Part shown: piece by piece, positions 43,956-52,882 of the stretch
Position numbering within the stretch: position 1 is the first letter of the stretch
Layout of the letters: the number at the start of each line of letters is the position of its first letter
From: Psychroflexus salarius
GTDB lineage: Bacteria > Bacteroidota > Bacteroidia > Flavobacteriales > Flavobacteriaceae
NCBI RefSeq assembly: GCF_900129035.1
Contig: NZ_FQTW01000006.1
Span: 1 to 64,000, forward strand
Length of the DNA stretch: 64,000 nt
Reading direction: 5' to 3'
Position numbers and translations under genes: made by a program
The notes under the pieces: model-generated
The model's input: only the letters and a program-made list of their open reading frames with translations
The model's database searches: none
Told to the model about the DNA's origin: nothing

Positions 43956-45695
43956 ATGAAAAAAATTACATTGTTATTTTTATTCTTTTCGTTCATTGGC
44001 TTTAGCCAAGTCATTAATGAAGTAGATGCTGACCAGTCTGGAAATGATTCAGCTGAGTTTGTAGAAATTTCTTGGACAGCAAACACAGCTTTAGATGGAC
44101 TTGTCTTGGTGATGTTTAATGGTAGTGATGACCAAAGCTATGCTGCTTACGATCTAGATGGCTTTAGCACCGATGCCAATGGCCTATTTGTTCTAGGTAA
44201 CACAGGTGTGAACAATGCTCAAATTACTCTACCAAGCAATGGTTTGCAAAATGGCCCAGATGCTGTGGCTTTGTATACTGCTAATGATTCTGACTTTCCT
44301 AACGACACACCATTAACAACAACCAATCTTTTATCTGCCTTAGTTTACGGTACTAATGATAGTGATGATACAGAACTTTTAACTGGTCTTAATGAAACTA
44401 TACAATATAATGATACTGAAAGTGAATCTATTCAAAGACAAACTGACGGTAGTTATTTGATTGCCGTTCCAACACCTGGCGCTCCTAACACCTCTCAAAG
44501 TTGTGATTTTACAATTGAAAACGTAGAAACAACCTGTGACAATATTACTTCTGGGCAAGACACTTACACGACAAGCATTCAATATTCTGGAGGTGGTAAC
44601 GACACTTTTACTGTCACCTCAACTGAAGGAAGTATTGATCTTAGTGCTGGCGACCCAACAACAGACGCTACGGGTACAATAAGCATTACAAGTGTAACAG
44701 AAAATGTGAACTTTACTGTTAATATTTCAAATACTGGTGTTTGTGATGAAAATATCGATATTTTTAGTCCTGACTGCGAACCTACAACAGACTTACCAAT
44801 TTATGAAGCTTTCGATTATGCCACCAACCCTGACGTTACAAGTGTATCTGATTGGGAAAACTTTAGCGGATCTGGAAACACAGTAGAAGTTATACAAGAT
44901 AATTTAACCTATTCCGGCATTAGTGCTTCAACTGGAAACGCTATAAACATTGAAGGTGGCGGCGACGATGTAGAACGAGAATTTACAACAGTTTCTACTG
45001 GAGAAGTTTTTGCTTCTTTCATGATTAAGGTTAATGACTTATCAAATTTAACCAATAACACACAAGGTGGCTATTTTGCTTTATTCGGAAACTTTGATAC
45101 CCGTTTATGGATACGCCCTGTAACAAGCACCACTTATGATATAGCCTACACAAACGCTAGTAGCGCCTCAGTCTTTACGACAACCCAATTCAATACAGGT
45201 GATGTGGTATTTATTGTCATGAATTATAATACAGATAACGGCGAACTTAAAGCTTGGATCAACCCTGCTGAAACCGATTTGGGCGGAACTGCACCTACAG
45301 CCACACTTACAGATACCGACAGTAGTCCTGGAGGCATCGGTAGATTTGGATTACGTCAAGACTCAACCGGCGAAACACCTCTATTAACATTTGATGAATT
45401 AAGAATAGGTACAACTTGGGATGAAGTTACTCCTACAACTTTATCTAATACAAGCTTTGCAGAAAATAACTTCAAGCTATATCCAAACCCATCAAAAAGT
45501 GAAGCAATTAATATCTCTTCAAATAATAATTCTAATTTTGAAGTGAGCATTTTTAATATGCTAGGAAAAGAAGTTTTAACTAAAAATGTAAAAGCTTCAA
45601 CAAAGTTAAACATCTCCAATTTACAATCAGGTGTTTATTTGGTAAGGATGACACAAGGAAATCAGAGTTCGACAAAAAAATTAATTATACAATAG
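43956..45695 (+). CDS. Secreted protein with lamin-tail-like domain and T9SS type-A sorting domain
   Basis: 579 residues. Signal peptide (MKKITLLFLFFSFIGFSQ), a lamin-tail-domain-like region (~19-170; VINEVDAD and FVEISW), a Cys-containing beta domain (~175-275), a concanavalin/laminin-G-like beta domain (~280-500; LPIYEAFDY), and a C-terminal T9SS type-A sorting domain (~505-579; LYPNPSKSE and GVYLVRM). Exported across the outer membrane and probably anchored or released after CTD cleavage. No catalytic motif is visible. Lamin-tail domains accompany extracellular nucleases in Bacteroidota, but the nuclease domain is absent here. Divergent from the Pho-box-like lipoprotein gene. Confidence 0.85.
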   Translation: MKKITLLFLFFSFIGFSQVINEVDADQSGNDSAEFVEISWTANTALDGLVLVMFNGSDDQSYAAYDLDGFSTDANGLFVLGNTGVNNAQITLPSNGLQNGPDAVALYTANDSDFPNDTPLTTTNLLSALVYGTNDSDDTELLTGLNETIQYNDTESESIQRQTDGSYLIAVPTPGAPNTSQSCDFTIENVETTCDNITSGQDTYTTSIQYSGGGNDTFTVTSTEGSIDLSAGDPTTDATGTISITSVTENVNFTVNISNTGVCDENIDIFSPDCEPTTDLPIYEAFDYATNPDVTSVSDWENFSGSGNTVEVIQDNLTYSGISASTGNAINIEGGGDDVEREFTTVSTGEVFASFMIKVNDLSNLTNNTQGGYFALFGNFDTRLWIRPVTSTTYDIAYTNASSASVFTTTQFNTGDVVFIVMNYNTDNGELKAWINPAETDLGGTAPTATLTDTDSSPGGIGRFGLRQDSTGETPLLTFDELRIGTTWDEVTPTTLSNTSFAENNFKLYPNPSKSEAINISSNNNSNFEVSIFNMLGKEVLTKNVKASTKLNISNLQSGVYLVRMTQGNQSSTKKLIIQ

Positions 45696-45717
45696 ACTAA
45701 TTTTAAAGTTATCTTAC

Positions 45718-45750
45718 AAAAAGCGCTACTTATTTAAGTGGCGCTTTTTT
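45718..45750 (+). terminator. Intrinsic terminator after the lamin-tail-like gene
   Basis: Stem AGCGCTACTT/AAGTGGCGCT (one G-U pair) with a T6 run, about 25 bp past the stop. Confidence 0.85.
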
Positions 45751-45814
45751 ATTCCTCTAATATTAAATTAAAGTAAAGTATGACGGTTGTCAGTTCTTAG
45801 CAAAATGAAATTCA

Positions 45815-45822
45815 TATTTTTG
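45815..45822 (+). promoter_or_regulatory. -7 promoter element of the DUF5689-like gene
   Basis: TATTTTTG fits TAnnTTTG, 23 bp before the ATG at 45846. Confidence 0.5.
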
Positions 45823-45845
45823 TAAAAACTTTAAAAAATTTTATA

Positions 45846-47558
45846 ATGAAAAAAATTACTCTATTAGTAGCGTTTTTATTTAGCGCTATAAGTTTTTCAC
45901 AGTCACCAATCATAACAATGATATCAGACGGTGATTGTTCAGGAGGAAATCCAAAAGTTGTAGAAATTTATGCTGATGGTACAGTTGATTTTTCTAATTA
46001 TTCTCTAGAAATCCAGACTAATGCCAATACAACTTGGGGAAACACACTAAATTTAGGTGGTTTAGGTGTTATTACAGACGACTTTGTTTACATACATAAA
46101 GACGATGCTTCATTTGCAACAGAATATCCATCAGCTACCAATGTTTTAGCCACAACATCAAGTGCCGTAAACTTTAATGGCGATGATAGAATTAGAATTA
46201 TAGAGGATGCTTCATCAAATGTCATTGACCAATACGGAGCTGAAGCTACTGATGGATCAGGAGAAGCATGGGAATATAAGGATGGCTATGCTAAACGTTC
46301 AAATGGAACTGGACCAGATGCAGGCTTTTTTGCTGGTAACTGGACTTTTTTCAATGAAGCATTAGATGGCGAAGGTACTTGCCAAGGAGGCACTGCTTTT
46401 GAAACGATTATTGGATTAGGAACTTTTACATCTTCTGGTGGATCTAATAATCCGGTGGTTGCGATAAGTTCTCCAGCAGATACAAGCATCCTAGCGCCAG
46501 GAACATCTTCTGTTGATATTGAATTTGCAGGCCAAAACTTACCAAATGATGCAACTTTTAGTGTAACTGTTAACGGTAATACTACAACAAATGCTACAAG
46601 CCCTTTTACGATTAATACAACCAACGGAACGACATACAATGTTACGGTTGATGCTGTTTCAGGTGGTGGCAGCGTTGCTAATGATCAAATTTCGTTTAGT
46701 GTTGGTGATGCTACTCAGGTAGCTGATATTGCAGCTTTAAGAGCTGGCGCTGAAGATGGTACATTTTACCAAGTTACTGGTGAAGCTGTCATTACTTATC
46801 AACAAGGATTTAGAAACCAAAAATACGTTCAAGATGCTTCAGGTGCTATTTTAATTGATGATACGGCTGGTAACATCTCTACGTCATACAATGTTGGTGA
46901 TGGTTTAACTGGTTTAGTAGGTACATTATCTTCATTTAACGGAATGCTCCAATTTGTACCAGCTGGTGACCCTGGTGCTGCAACTTCAACTGGTAATACG
47001 GTAACTCCTCAAATTTTAACTATTTCAGAATTCAATACTAATTTTGAAAACTATGAGGCTGAGTTAGTGGCATTTGAAGATGTAACGTTTACAACTGCTG
47101 ATGGTGTAATTACATTCGATAATGGTGATTCTTACCCTATTGAAGATGCTGGTCAAAATACAACCTTAGTTGAAGCCTTATTCAACCTTGAGTATACTGG
47201 CGATATTGTCCCAACAAATGCTGTAAATGTTGTTGGTTTAGCTGGTGAAGAAAACAACGGTGAATACAGAATTTACCCAAGAGATAACGATATCGATGTT
47301 ACATTAAGCAACACATCATTCACAAATTCAGATGTCGTGATGTATCCTAATCCAGTTAAAGGAAATTTAGTAAGCATTTCAATTAACAATGCAGATACAT
47401 TTACTGTTGAAGTTTATAACGTCTTAGGTAAGCAAGTTTTAAAACAAACCGCTAATAAGTCAACTCAACTTAATACTGCTGAATTAAATTCTGGTGTATA
47501 TTTAGTTAAAATTACTGAAGGCAACCAGAGCTTAACAAAAAAGCTGATTGTGCAGTAA
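45846..47558 (+). CDS. Secreted protein with lamin-tail-like and DUF5689-like domains, T9SS type-A sorting domain
   Basis: 570 residues. Signal peptide (MKKITLLVAFLFSAISFSQ), a lamin-tail-like domain (~20-190; VVEIYADGTVDFSNYSL), an Ig-like domain (~200-280), an OB-like DUF5689-type domain (~285-480; QVTGEAVITYQQGF and YVQDASGAILIDD), and a T9SS type-A CTD (~490-570; MYPNPVKGN and GVYLVKI). The LTD plus OB domain order is that of extracellular nuclease/phosphoesterase proteins, but no exonuclease-endonuclease-phosphatase domain follows. Its C-terminus is very close to that of the preceding secreted protein, so the two may be related paralogues. Confidence 0.87.
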   Translation: MKKITLLVAFLFSAISFSQSPIITMISDGDCSGGNPKVVEIYADGTVDFSNYSLEIQTNANTTWGNTLNLGGLGVITDDFVYIHKDDASFATEYPSATNVLATTSSAVNFNGDDRIRIIEDASSNVIDQYGAEATDGSGEAWEYKDGYAKRSNGTGPDAGFFAGNWTFFNEALDGEGTCQGGTAFETIIGLGTFTSSGGSNNPVVAISSPADTSILAPGTSSVDIEFAGQNLPNDATFSVTVNGNTTTNATSPFTINTTNGTTYNVTVDAVSGGGSVANDQISFSVGDATQVADIAALRAGAEDGTFYQVTGEAVITYQQGFRNQKYVQDASGAILIDDTAGNISTSYNVGDGLTGLVGTLSSFNGMLQFVPAGDPGAATSTGNTVTPQILTISEFNTNFENYEAELVAFEDVTFTTADGVITFDNGDSYPIEDAGQNTTLVEALFNLEYTGDIVPTNAVNVVGLAGEENNGEYRIYPRDNDIDVTLSNTSFTNSDVVMYPNPVKGNLVSISINNADTFTVEVYNVLGKQVLKQTANKSTQLNTAELNSGVYLVKITEGNQSLTKKLIVQ

Positions 47559-47573
47559 GCAAATTAAAATATC

Positions 47574-47581
47574 TATCTTTG
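47574..47581 (+). promoter_or_regulatory. -7 promoter element of the LuxE/PaaK-like gene
   Basis: TATCTTTG fits TAnnTTTG. Transcription would start near 47588, inside the stem of the terminator of the preceding gene. Confidence 0.45.
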
Positions 47582-47582
47582 T

Positions 47583-47611
47583 AAAAGCACCTCATTAGAG
47601 GTGCTTTTTTT
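47583..47611 (+). terminator. Intrinsic terminator abutting the next start codon
   Basis: Stem AAAAGCACCTC/GAGGTGCTTTT with loop ATTA and a T7 run, 25 bp past the DUF5689-like stop. The T-run ends one base before the ATG at 47613. Confidence 0.88.
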
Positions 47612-47612
47612 A

Positions 47613-48599
47613 ATGATGAAAAGCCTAGAAGATCACATATTCGCTATTAATTCAACTGAAGATTTTGTTGAAGTAAGTCTTGAAGTTTTTCGATTTCAGT
47701 ATTATCATTGTAAAGTATATCAACGATTTTGTGATTTTTTTATTAATACTCCAACTGAAGTCACTAGTTTAAAACAAATTCCTTTCTTACCCATTGAATT
47801 TTTCAAAAAACAACGAGTTATAGCATCCAACATAGTAGAAAAAACATTTTTGAGTAGCGGCACAACAGGCCAGAAACCTAGCCAACATTTTGTAAGTGAC
47901 TTAGCGCTATATGAAAAAAACTTTTTAAGTACTTTCGAGCAATTTTATGGCGACCCAAAAGATTATGTTATTCTAGCCTTATTACCATCTTATCTAGAAC
48001 GCGAGGGTTCATCACTCATCTACATGGTCAATGACTTGATTAAAAAAAGTCGAAACAAGGAAAGCGGCTTTTATCTTCACAACCTCAATGAATTAGTCCA
48101 ACAACTCGACCATCTTAAAAAGAAAAATAAAAAAGTTTTGCTGATTGGTGTTAGCTTTGCTCTACTTGATTTAGCTGAAGCATTCCCAAACTTGGATTTG
48201 AGTCATTGTTTGATTATGGAGACTGGCGGAATGAAAGGTAGACGAAAAGAAATTACACGTCAAGAATTACATACTATCTTGACAGACGCTTTTAATGTAA
48301 AAAACATACATAGTGAATACGGCATGACAGAATTACTTTCACAAGCTTACAGTCAAGGTAATGGAATTTTTAAATGTCCTAAACATCTAAGGTTTTTAAT
48401 TCGAGATCCTGAAGATGCATTGAATTATCAACAAAACAATAAAACCGGCGGTATTAATGTGATAGATTTAGCCAACTTGTATTCGTGTAGTTTTATTGCA
48501 ACGCAAGATTTGGGAAAAAATTTGGGTAACAATTCCTATGAAATTTTAGGTCGGTTTGATCAAAGTGACGTACGTGGATGCAATCTAATGGCCTTATAA
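47613..48599 (+). CDS. LuxE/PaaK-like acyl-protein synthetase/adenylating enzyme
   Basis: 328 residues. Motifs of the LuxE family and adenylate-forming enzymes: FLPIEFFKKQRV (~51-62), FLSSGTTGQKPSQH (~75-88, the P-loop-like AMP-binding motif), METGGMKGRRKE (~208-219) and HSEYGMTELLSQAY (~235-248). It would activate a carboxylic acid as an acyl-adenylate. No luciferase or reductase partner is nearby. Such stand-alone genes are common in Bacteroidota, where they may serve O-antigen or lipid modification. Start at the double Met after the terminator; the second ATG is 47616. Confidence 0.85.
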   Translation: MMKSLEDHIFAINSTEDFVEVSLEVFRFQYYHCKVYQRFCDFFINTPTEVTSLKQIPFLPIEFFKKQRVIASNIVEKTFLSSGTTGQKPSQHFVSDLALYEKNFLSTFEQFYGDPKDYVILALLPSYLEREGSSLIYMVNDLIKKSRNKESGFYLHNLNELVQQLDHLKKKNKKVLLIGVSFALLDLAEAFPNLDLSHCLIMETGGMKGRRKEITRQELHTILTDAFNVKNIHSEYGMTELLSQAYSQGNGIFKCPKHLRFLIRDPEDALNYQQNNKTGGINVIDLANLYSCSFIATQDLGKNLGNNSYEILGRFDQSDVRGCNLMAL

Positions 48600-48653
48600 G
48601 AAGCAAAAAATAAAAAGTTTTGCCAATTTATGTTATTTTTTTTTAAAAAATAG

Positions 48654-48683
48654 TTGGTCAACTCAACTTAAGTTTTATATTTG
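48654..48683 (+). promoter_or_regulatory. Promoter in front of an apparent non-coding stretch
   Basis: GTTG-type -33 element (TTG 48654-48656), 19-bp spacer and perfect -7 element TATATTTG (48676-48683). This is the best full Bacteroidota promoter match I noted, yet no plus-strand reading frame follows before the terminator at 48725. Confidence 0.5.
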
Positions 48684-48689
48684 CATCAG

Positions 48690-48756
48690 GATGAAGTTTT
48701 TTCATAATAGATTGGTTAGTTAGATAAAGCCCCATTAATTTGGGGCTTTATTGTTT
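48690..48756 (+). ncRNA. Candidate small RNA (~65 nt)
   Basis: Bounded by a good promoter (48654-48683) and a strong terminator (48725-48757). The transcript would be about 65 nt including the terminator stem, with no plausible ORF. It is not a recognised RNA family. It lies between the ends of the LuxE-like gene and tyrS, on the strand opposite to tyrS. Confidence 0.35.
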
Positions 48757-48757
48757 T
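48725..48757 (+). terminator. Terminator of the candidate small RNA
   Basis: Stem TAAAGCCCCA/TGGGGCTTTA with loop TTAATT, followed on the plus strand by TTGTTTTTA. The minus-strand tail is poor in T, so it mainly serves the plus strand, though it may also end tyrS transcripts. Confidence 0.75.
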
Positions 48758-50052
48758 TATACTGCAATTAATATATAGTTTTGTTTCTTTCCTTTACTTA
48801 ATAAAACATATTTATTACTTAATAAATATTGCGTTTCAATTTTAAAATCTACACTAACCTTTTCCTTATTGACAGCGATAGCGTTTTGTTTTAAAGCACG
48901 CCTTGCTTCGCCTTTAGATGCTAGGAAATTAGAATGCGTAGTTAAAGCTTCAACAATATCTAGACCTTCATCAACCATCTCTTTTTCAACCTCAGCAGTT
49001 GGCACACCTTCAAATACATCTAAGAAAGTTTGCTCCTCTATAGAGTTTAAGTCTTCAAAGGTTGATTTTCCGAACAAAATATTACTAGCCTTTTGTGCAT
49101 TCTCAAGTTCATCTTTGCCGTGAACTGCAATGGTAATATCAGTTGCTAAAGCCTTTTGCAAAACTCTCAAATGCGGCGCATTCTTATGGGAATTTATAAG
49201 TTCTTCAATTTCATCTTTAGGTTTAAATGTAAAGATCTTGATAAACTTTTCAGCATCGTCATCACTTGTGTTAAGCCAAAATTGATAAAACTTAAATGGA
49301 GATGTTTTTTTAGGATCAAGCCAGATATTTCCTGATGCGGTTTTACCAAATTTAGTGCCATCGGCTTTCGTAATTAAAGGACATGTTAAAGCAAAACCTT
49401 TGCCTTGCTCTATACGTCTAATGAGTTCGGTACCAGTGGTTATGTTTCCCCATTGATCGCTACCACCCATTTGAAGGCTGCATTTTAAGCTTCTATATAA
49501 GTGTAGGAAATCATAACCTTGAACCAATTGGTATGTAAATTCAGTAAAACTCATGCCTTCTTTAGACTCTGCCGACAAGCGTTTTTTTACCGAATCTTTT
49601 GCCATCATATAATTTACCGTAATGTGTTTACCAACATCGCGTATAAAGTCTATAAAACTAAATGACTTCATCCAGTCGTAATTGTTGACAAGCACAGCGG
49701 CATTTTCATCTTGACTGTTGAAGTCTAAAAATTTTTCAAGTTGAAATTTAATTGAATTTTGATTGTGCTTCAAGGTAGCTTCATCTAATAAGTTTCGTTC
49801 TTCAGACTTTCCTGAAGGATCACCAATCATACCTGTAGCTCCACCAATTAAAGCAACAGGTTTATGACCAGCTAATTGAAAATGCTTCAATAACATCACG
49901 CCAACCAAGTGACCAACATGAAGCGAATCTGCCGTTGGGTCAATTCCTACATAAGCTGCACGCATACTTTCATTTAAGTGCTCTTGAGTACCAGGCATAA
50001 CATCGTGGACCATTCCACGCCAAGACACTTCTTCTATAAAATCATTTTTCAT
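48757..50052 (-). CDS. tyrS: Tyrosyl-tRNA synthetase
   Basis: 431 residues, standard size. It charges tRNA-Tyr. Class I motifs: HVGH in [12 protein letters not shown] (~42-53) and the KMSKS-like KFGKTASG (~233-240). Tyrosine-binding [10 protein letters not shown] is present, and an S4-like RNA-binding domain ends the protein. A -7 element lies 18-25 bp upstream. No long leader or T-box is seen, in keeping with Bacteroidota. Confidence 0.97.
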   Translation of the reverse strand: MKNDFIEEVSWRGMVHDVMPGTQEHLNESMRAAYVGIDPTADSLHVGHLVGVMLLKHFQLAGHKPVALIGGATGMIGDPSGKSEERNLLDEATLKHNQNSIKFQLEKFLDFNSQDENAAVLVNNYDWMKSFSFIDFIRDVGKHITVNYMMAKDSVKKRLSAESKEGMSFTEFTYQLVQGYDFLHLYRSLKCSLQMGGSDQWGNITTGTELIRRIEQGKGFALTCPLITKADGTKFGKTASGNIWLDPKKTSPFKFYQFWLNTSDDDAEKFIKIFTFKPKDEIEELINSHKNAPHLRVLQKALATDITIAVHGKDELENAQKASNILFGKSTFEDLNSIEEQTFLDVFEGVPTAEVEKEMVDEGLDIVEALTTHSNFLASKGEARRALKQNAIAVNKEKVSVDFKIETQYLLSNKYVLLSKGKKQNYILIAV

Positions 50053-50069
50053 CTCCTAAAATTTTGTCA

Positions 50070-50077
50070 CAAAGATA
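50070..50077 (-). promoter_or_regulatory. -7 promoter element of tyrS
   Basis: TATCTTTG on the minus strand fits TAnnTTTG, 17 bp before the tyrS ATG. The leader would be about 10 nt. Confidence 0.55.
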
Positions 50078-50120
50078 CCATTATGAAGCTTTTTTCCTAC
50101 AAGCTAAGTATATTTACCAA

Positions 50121-51128
50121 ATGAATTTAATTACAGGCGCAACAGGTTTTTTAGGAACGCATTTAACTGCACACTTAGTAGGTTTAGGTGAAAATTGTAT
50201 TTGTTTTTATAGAACTGAAACAAAGCGAGACTATGCGCTTAAAATTATTAAAACCTATTCTGAAATAACCGATTTACTTATAGAACAAAATATTAAATGG
50301 GTTAAGGCTGATCTTTTAGACATACCAAAGTTGAATCATGTCTTTTCTACTTATGAAGTTACTCAAGTATATCATTGTGCCGGAATGATTAGTAATGCCC
50401 CAAGTGATTATAAAAAGTTACGGAAAGTAAATATTGAAGGCACTGCTAATATTATCAATTTTAGTCTAAAATATCATGTACAGAAATTTTGCCATGTTAG
50501 TAGTATTGCTACGCTAAGTAAAAACCCAGAATTAAGCCTTATCGATGAACAAATTACAATTTCAGAACATGACAAAACTAACGCTTATGCCATTGCAAAA
50601 TATGGTGCTGAGCGAGAAGCATGGCGTGGATCACAAGAAGGCTTAAATCTTATAATCGTTAACCCTGGCGTAATATTAGGACATGGATTTTATAATCAAG
50701 GTAGTGGTGAAATTATAAACAAATACGCAAAGGGTTTTCAATTTTATTTTAATAAAACAACTGGTTTTGTGGGAGTTTATGATTGCTGCAAGGCTATGCA
50801 TTTACTCATGCAGTCTTCATTAAAAAATGAACGCTATATTTTAGTTGCTGAAAACTTGAATTTTAAAATCTTAGCAGCAAAAATCGCTACTTTATTTAGT
50901 GCAAAACCACCTCGAATTAAAATAAAGAAATGGATGTTATTTATCTTTTGGCTTTTTAGTTTACTTACCACATTATTAGGAAAAAAACGACAAATGACTA
51001 AAGACTTGATTACTTCACTTTTTGAAAGTGATGCGTATAGTAATGATAAAATAAAAACAGCAATTCAATTTGAGTTTCAAACAATTGATGTTGTTTTAAA
51101 ACAAATTAAAGAAAACTCTAATTTTTAA
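50121..51128 (+). CDS. NAD-dependent epimerase/dehydratase family protein (extended SDR)
   Basis: 335 residues. Dinucleotide-binding GATGFLGTHL at residues 5-14, the V-x-S-S-I-A segment, and the catalytic Tyr-Lys pair in NAYAIAKYGAE. A C-terminal hydrophobic helix (WMLFIFWLFSLLTTLLG) suggests membrane association. Substrate could be a nucleotide sugar, dihydroflavonol-like compound or sterol/terpenoid; not resolvable here. The start at MNLITGATG sets the Rossmann motif at the N-terminus. It converges on the DUF4296 gene with an 11-bp overlap. Confidence 0.9.
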   Translation: MNLITGATGFLGTHLTAHLVGLGENCICFYRTETKRDYALKIIKTYSEITDLLIEQNIKWVKADLLDIPKLNHVFSTYEVTQVYHCAGMISNAPSDYKKLRKVNIEGTANIINFSLKYHVQKFCHVSSIATLSKNPELSLIDEQITISEHDKTNAYAIAKYGAEREAWRGSQEGLNLIIVNPGVILGHGFYNQGSGEIINKYAKGFQFYFNKTTGFVGVYDCCKAMHLLMQSSLKNERYILVAENLNFKILAAKIATLFSAKPPRIKIKKWMLFIFWLFSLLTTLLGKKRQMTKDLITSLFESDAYSNDKIKTAIQFEFQTIDVVLKQIKENSNF

Positions 51129-51582
51129 TTGAGACTTTAGCATTTTTTATCGAGTCTTGTCGCTTTTTGTTTTGATCAATATTGAACATTTTAATGCTAT
51201 CTTTCACTTTAGCTATGGAGTCTACATTAGTTTTCTTTCTTTGCAGGCGTGCTTTAACTGAGTCATAAATAACAATATTAACTTCAAATTGCTGGTTATA
51301 GTATTCTAAATTTTGGCGCAGACGTGTACTATCAATATCATATTTAGTTTTGATAACATCATATAATCTAATATCATTAACTCTAAATTGGCGCTTAGAA
51401 ATATTTTTTGCAGCATCCATTAACATCATATCTTCTATAATGTCAATCATTTTTTGTTGAGAAATGAGTTCGTCAGGTTCTTTTACTTCATAGGTATCCT
51501 GGCAAGCCAAGAGATTAAAAAGCAAGATACCAAAAAAGGCAATTTTAACGCTCAAATGTAATTTGAATTCCCGGTTTATCAT
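51118..51582 (-). CDS. DUF4296 lipoprotein
   Basis: 154 residues. Lipoprotein signal (FFGILLFNLLAC) preceded by a polar, unusually long N-region because the start lies within the dihydroorotase gene (38-bp overlap). The mature part is charged and helical (ISQQKMIDIIEDMMLMDAAK is the DUF4296 signature) and ends in a Lys/Asp/Ser-rich tail. It belongs to a lineage-specific family of unknown role. Its position after dihydroorotase and before GT2 genes is conserved in flavobacteria as far as I recall. The Met one codon upstream (51585) is also possible. Confidence 0.85.
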   Translation of the reverse strand: MINREFKLHLSVKIAFFGILLFNLLACQDTYEVKEPDELISQQKMIDIIEDMMLMDAAKNISKRQFRVNDIRLYDVIKTKYDIDSTRLRQNLEYYNQQFEVNIVIYDSVKARLQRKKTNVDSIAKVKDSIKMFNIDQNKKRQDSIKNAKVSIKN

Positions 51583-52882
51583 CACTGAATTTAAAATTTT
51601 TATAAACTAAATTACCATTGACAAAGGTATGTGTAATTCTAGATCTAAATGAGTTGCCATAAAAAGGAGACCAACCACATTTGTAGAAAATATTATCTTG
51701 GTTAACTGACCATGGCTCATTAGGGTTTACTAAAACTAAATCTGCAAAATAGCCTTCCTTTATAAAGCCACGTTTTTCAACGTCGAATAATTGCGCTGGA
51801 TTATGCGCTGTTTTTTGAACAATTTTTTCAACTGTAATTTTACCCTGATGATAGGCTTCAAAAAGCGCTGGCAAGGCATGTTGCACTAATGGACCACCAC
51901 TTGGTGCTTTTGTATATGTCTGTTGCTTTTCTTCTTTAGTGTGTGGCGCATGATCAGTAGCTATAACATCTATTTTATCACTATTTAAAGCCTTCCATAA
52001 TGCATCTTGGTCTTTTTTAGTTTTAACAGCAGGATTCCATTTAATAAATGTTCCTTTTTCTTTATAATCTTGATCAGAAAACCATAAATGATGAATACAA
52101 ACTTCAGCAGTTATTTGCTTCTTGTTCAGCGATTTTTTATTACCAAACAATCCCATTTCTTTAGCCGTTGATAAATGAAACACATGTAACCGTGCTCCAG
52201 TTTTTTCAGCTAATTTTATAGCTTTTGAAGATGATAAATAACAAGCTTCTTCACTCCTAATATTAGGATGTTCGCTGATTGGAATATCTTCGCCGTAAGT
52301 TGAAATGGCTTGCTGTAAATTATGCTTTATAGTAGCTTCATCTTCGCAATGAGCAGCTATAATTAATGGCGAATGTTTAAAAATTTGCTCTAACACATTT
52401 TCATCATCAACCAACATATTTCCTGTTGATGACCCTAAAAATAACTTTAAAGCTGGCGTAATTTTAGGGTTAATTTTTTTGATCTCTTCAAGATTATCAT
52501 TGGTACCGCCAAACATGAAAGCAAAATTTGCAAAACTATTATTGTTGGCTATTTGGCGCTTTTCTTCAAATAAAGTTTGCGTTGTGGTTTGCGGATTGGT
52601 GTTTGGCATCTCGAAGTAAGAGGTAATTCCACCAGCAACTGCTGCTTTAGAACCTGTTAAAATGGTTTCTTTATGTGTTAAGCCAGGTTCTCTAAAGTGA
52701 ACTTGATCATCAATCATTCCAGGAATCAAAAAATTTCCTTCAGCGTCAATAACTTGAGTTGTATTTGATTTTACACTGATAGAGCTATCAATTTCAGCAA
52801 TGATTTTATCTTTTACCAAAACATCACCTTCAATAATTTTGCCTTCATTGACAATCTTTGCATTCTTAATTAAATATTCCAT
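51545..52882 (-). CDS. pyrC: Dihydroorotase
   Basis: 445 residues. It cyclises carbamoyl aspartate to dihydroorotate in pyrimidine synthesis. Family motifs: DDQVHFREPGLTHKE (~58-72), GTNDNLEEI, AHCEDEATI, HLSTAKEMG and ATDHAPHT. The first His of the usual D-x-H-x-H metal motif is Gln (Q60), with only H62 retained; I recall the same in other Bacteroidota dihydroorotases, so it probably remains active. The symbol pyrC is by family. It overlaps the GT2 gene by 1 bp and DUF4296 by 38 bp. Confidence 0.9.
   Translation of the reverse strand: MEYLIKNAKIVNEGKIIEGDVLVKDKIIAEIDSSISVKSNTTQVIDAEGNFLIPGMIDDQVHFREPGLTHKETILTGSKAAVAGGITSYFEMPNTNPQTTTQTLFEEKRQIANNNSFANFAFMFGGTNDNLEEIKKINPKITPALKLFLGSSTGNMLVDDENVLEQIFKHSPLIIAAHCEDEATIKHNLQQAISTYGEDIPISEHPNIRSEEACYLSSSKAIKLAEKTGARLHVFHLSTAKEMGLFGNKKSLNKKQITAEVCIHHLWFSDQDYKEKGTFIKWNPAVKTKKDQDALWKALNSDKIDVIATDHAPHTKEEKQQTYTKAPSGGPLVQHALPALFEAYHQGKITVEKIVQKTAHNPAQLFDVEKRGFIKEGYFADLVLVNPNEPWSVNQDNIFYKCGWSPFYGNSFRSRITHTFVNGNLVYKNFKFSDDKPGIQITFER

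Noticed and set aside
50053-50060. AGGAG next to the tyrS start as a Shine-Dalgarno site
   Set aside because: It directly touches the ATG with no spacing, and Bacteroidota rarely use such sites.
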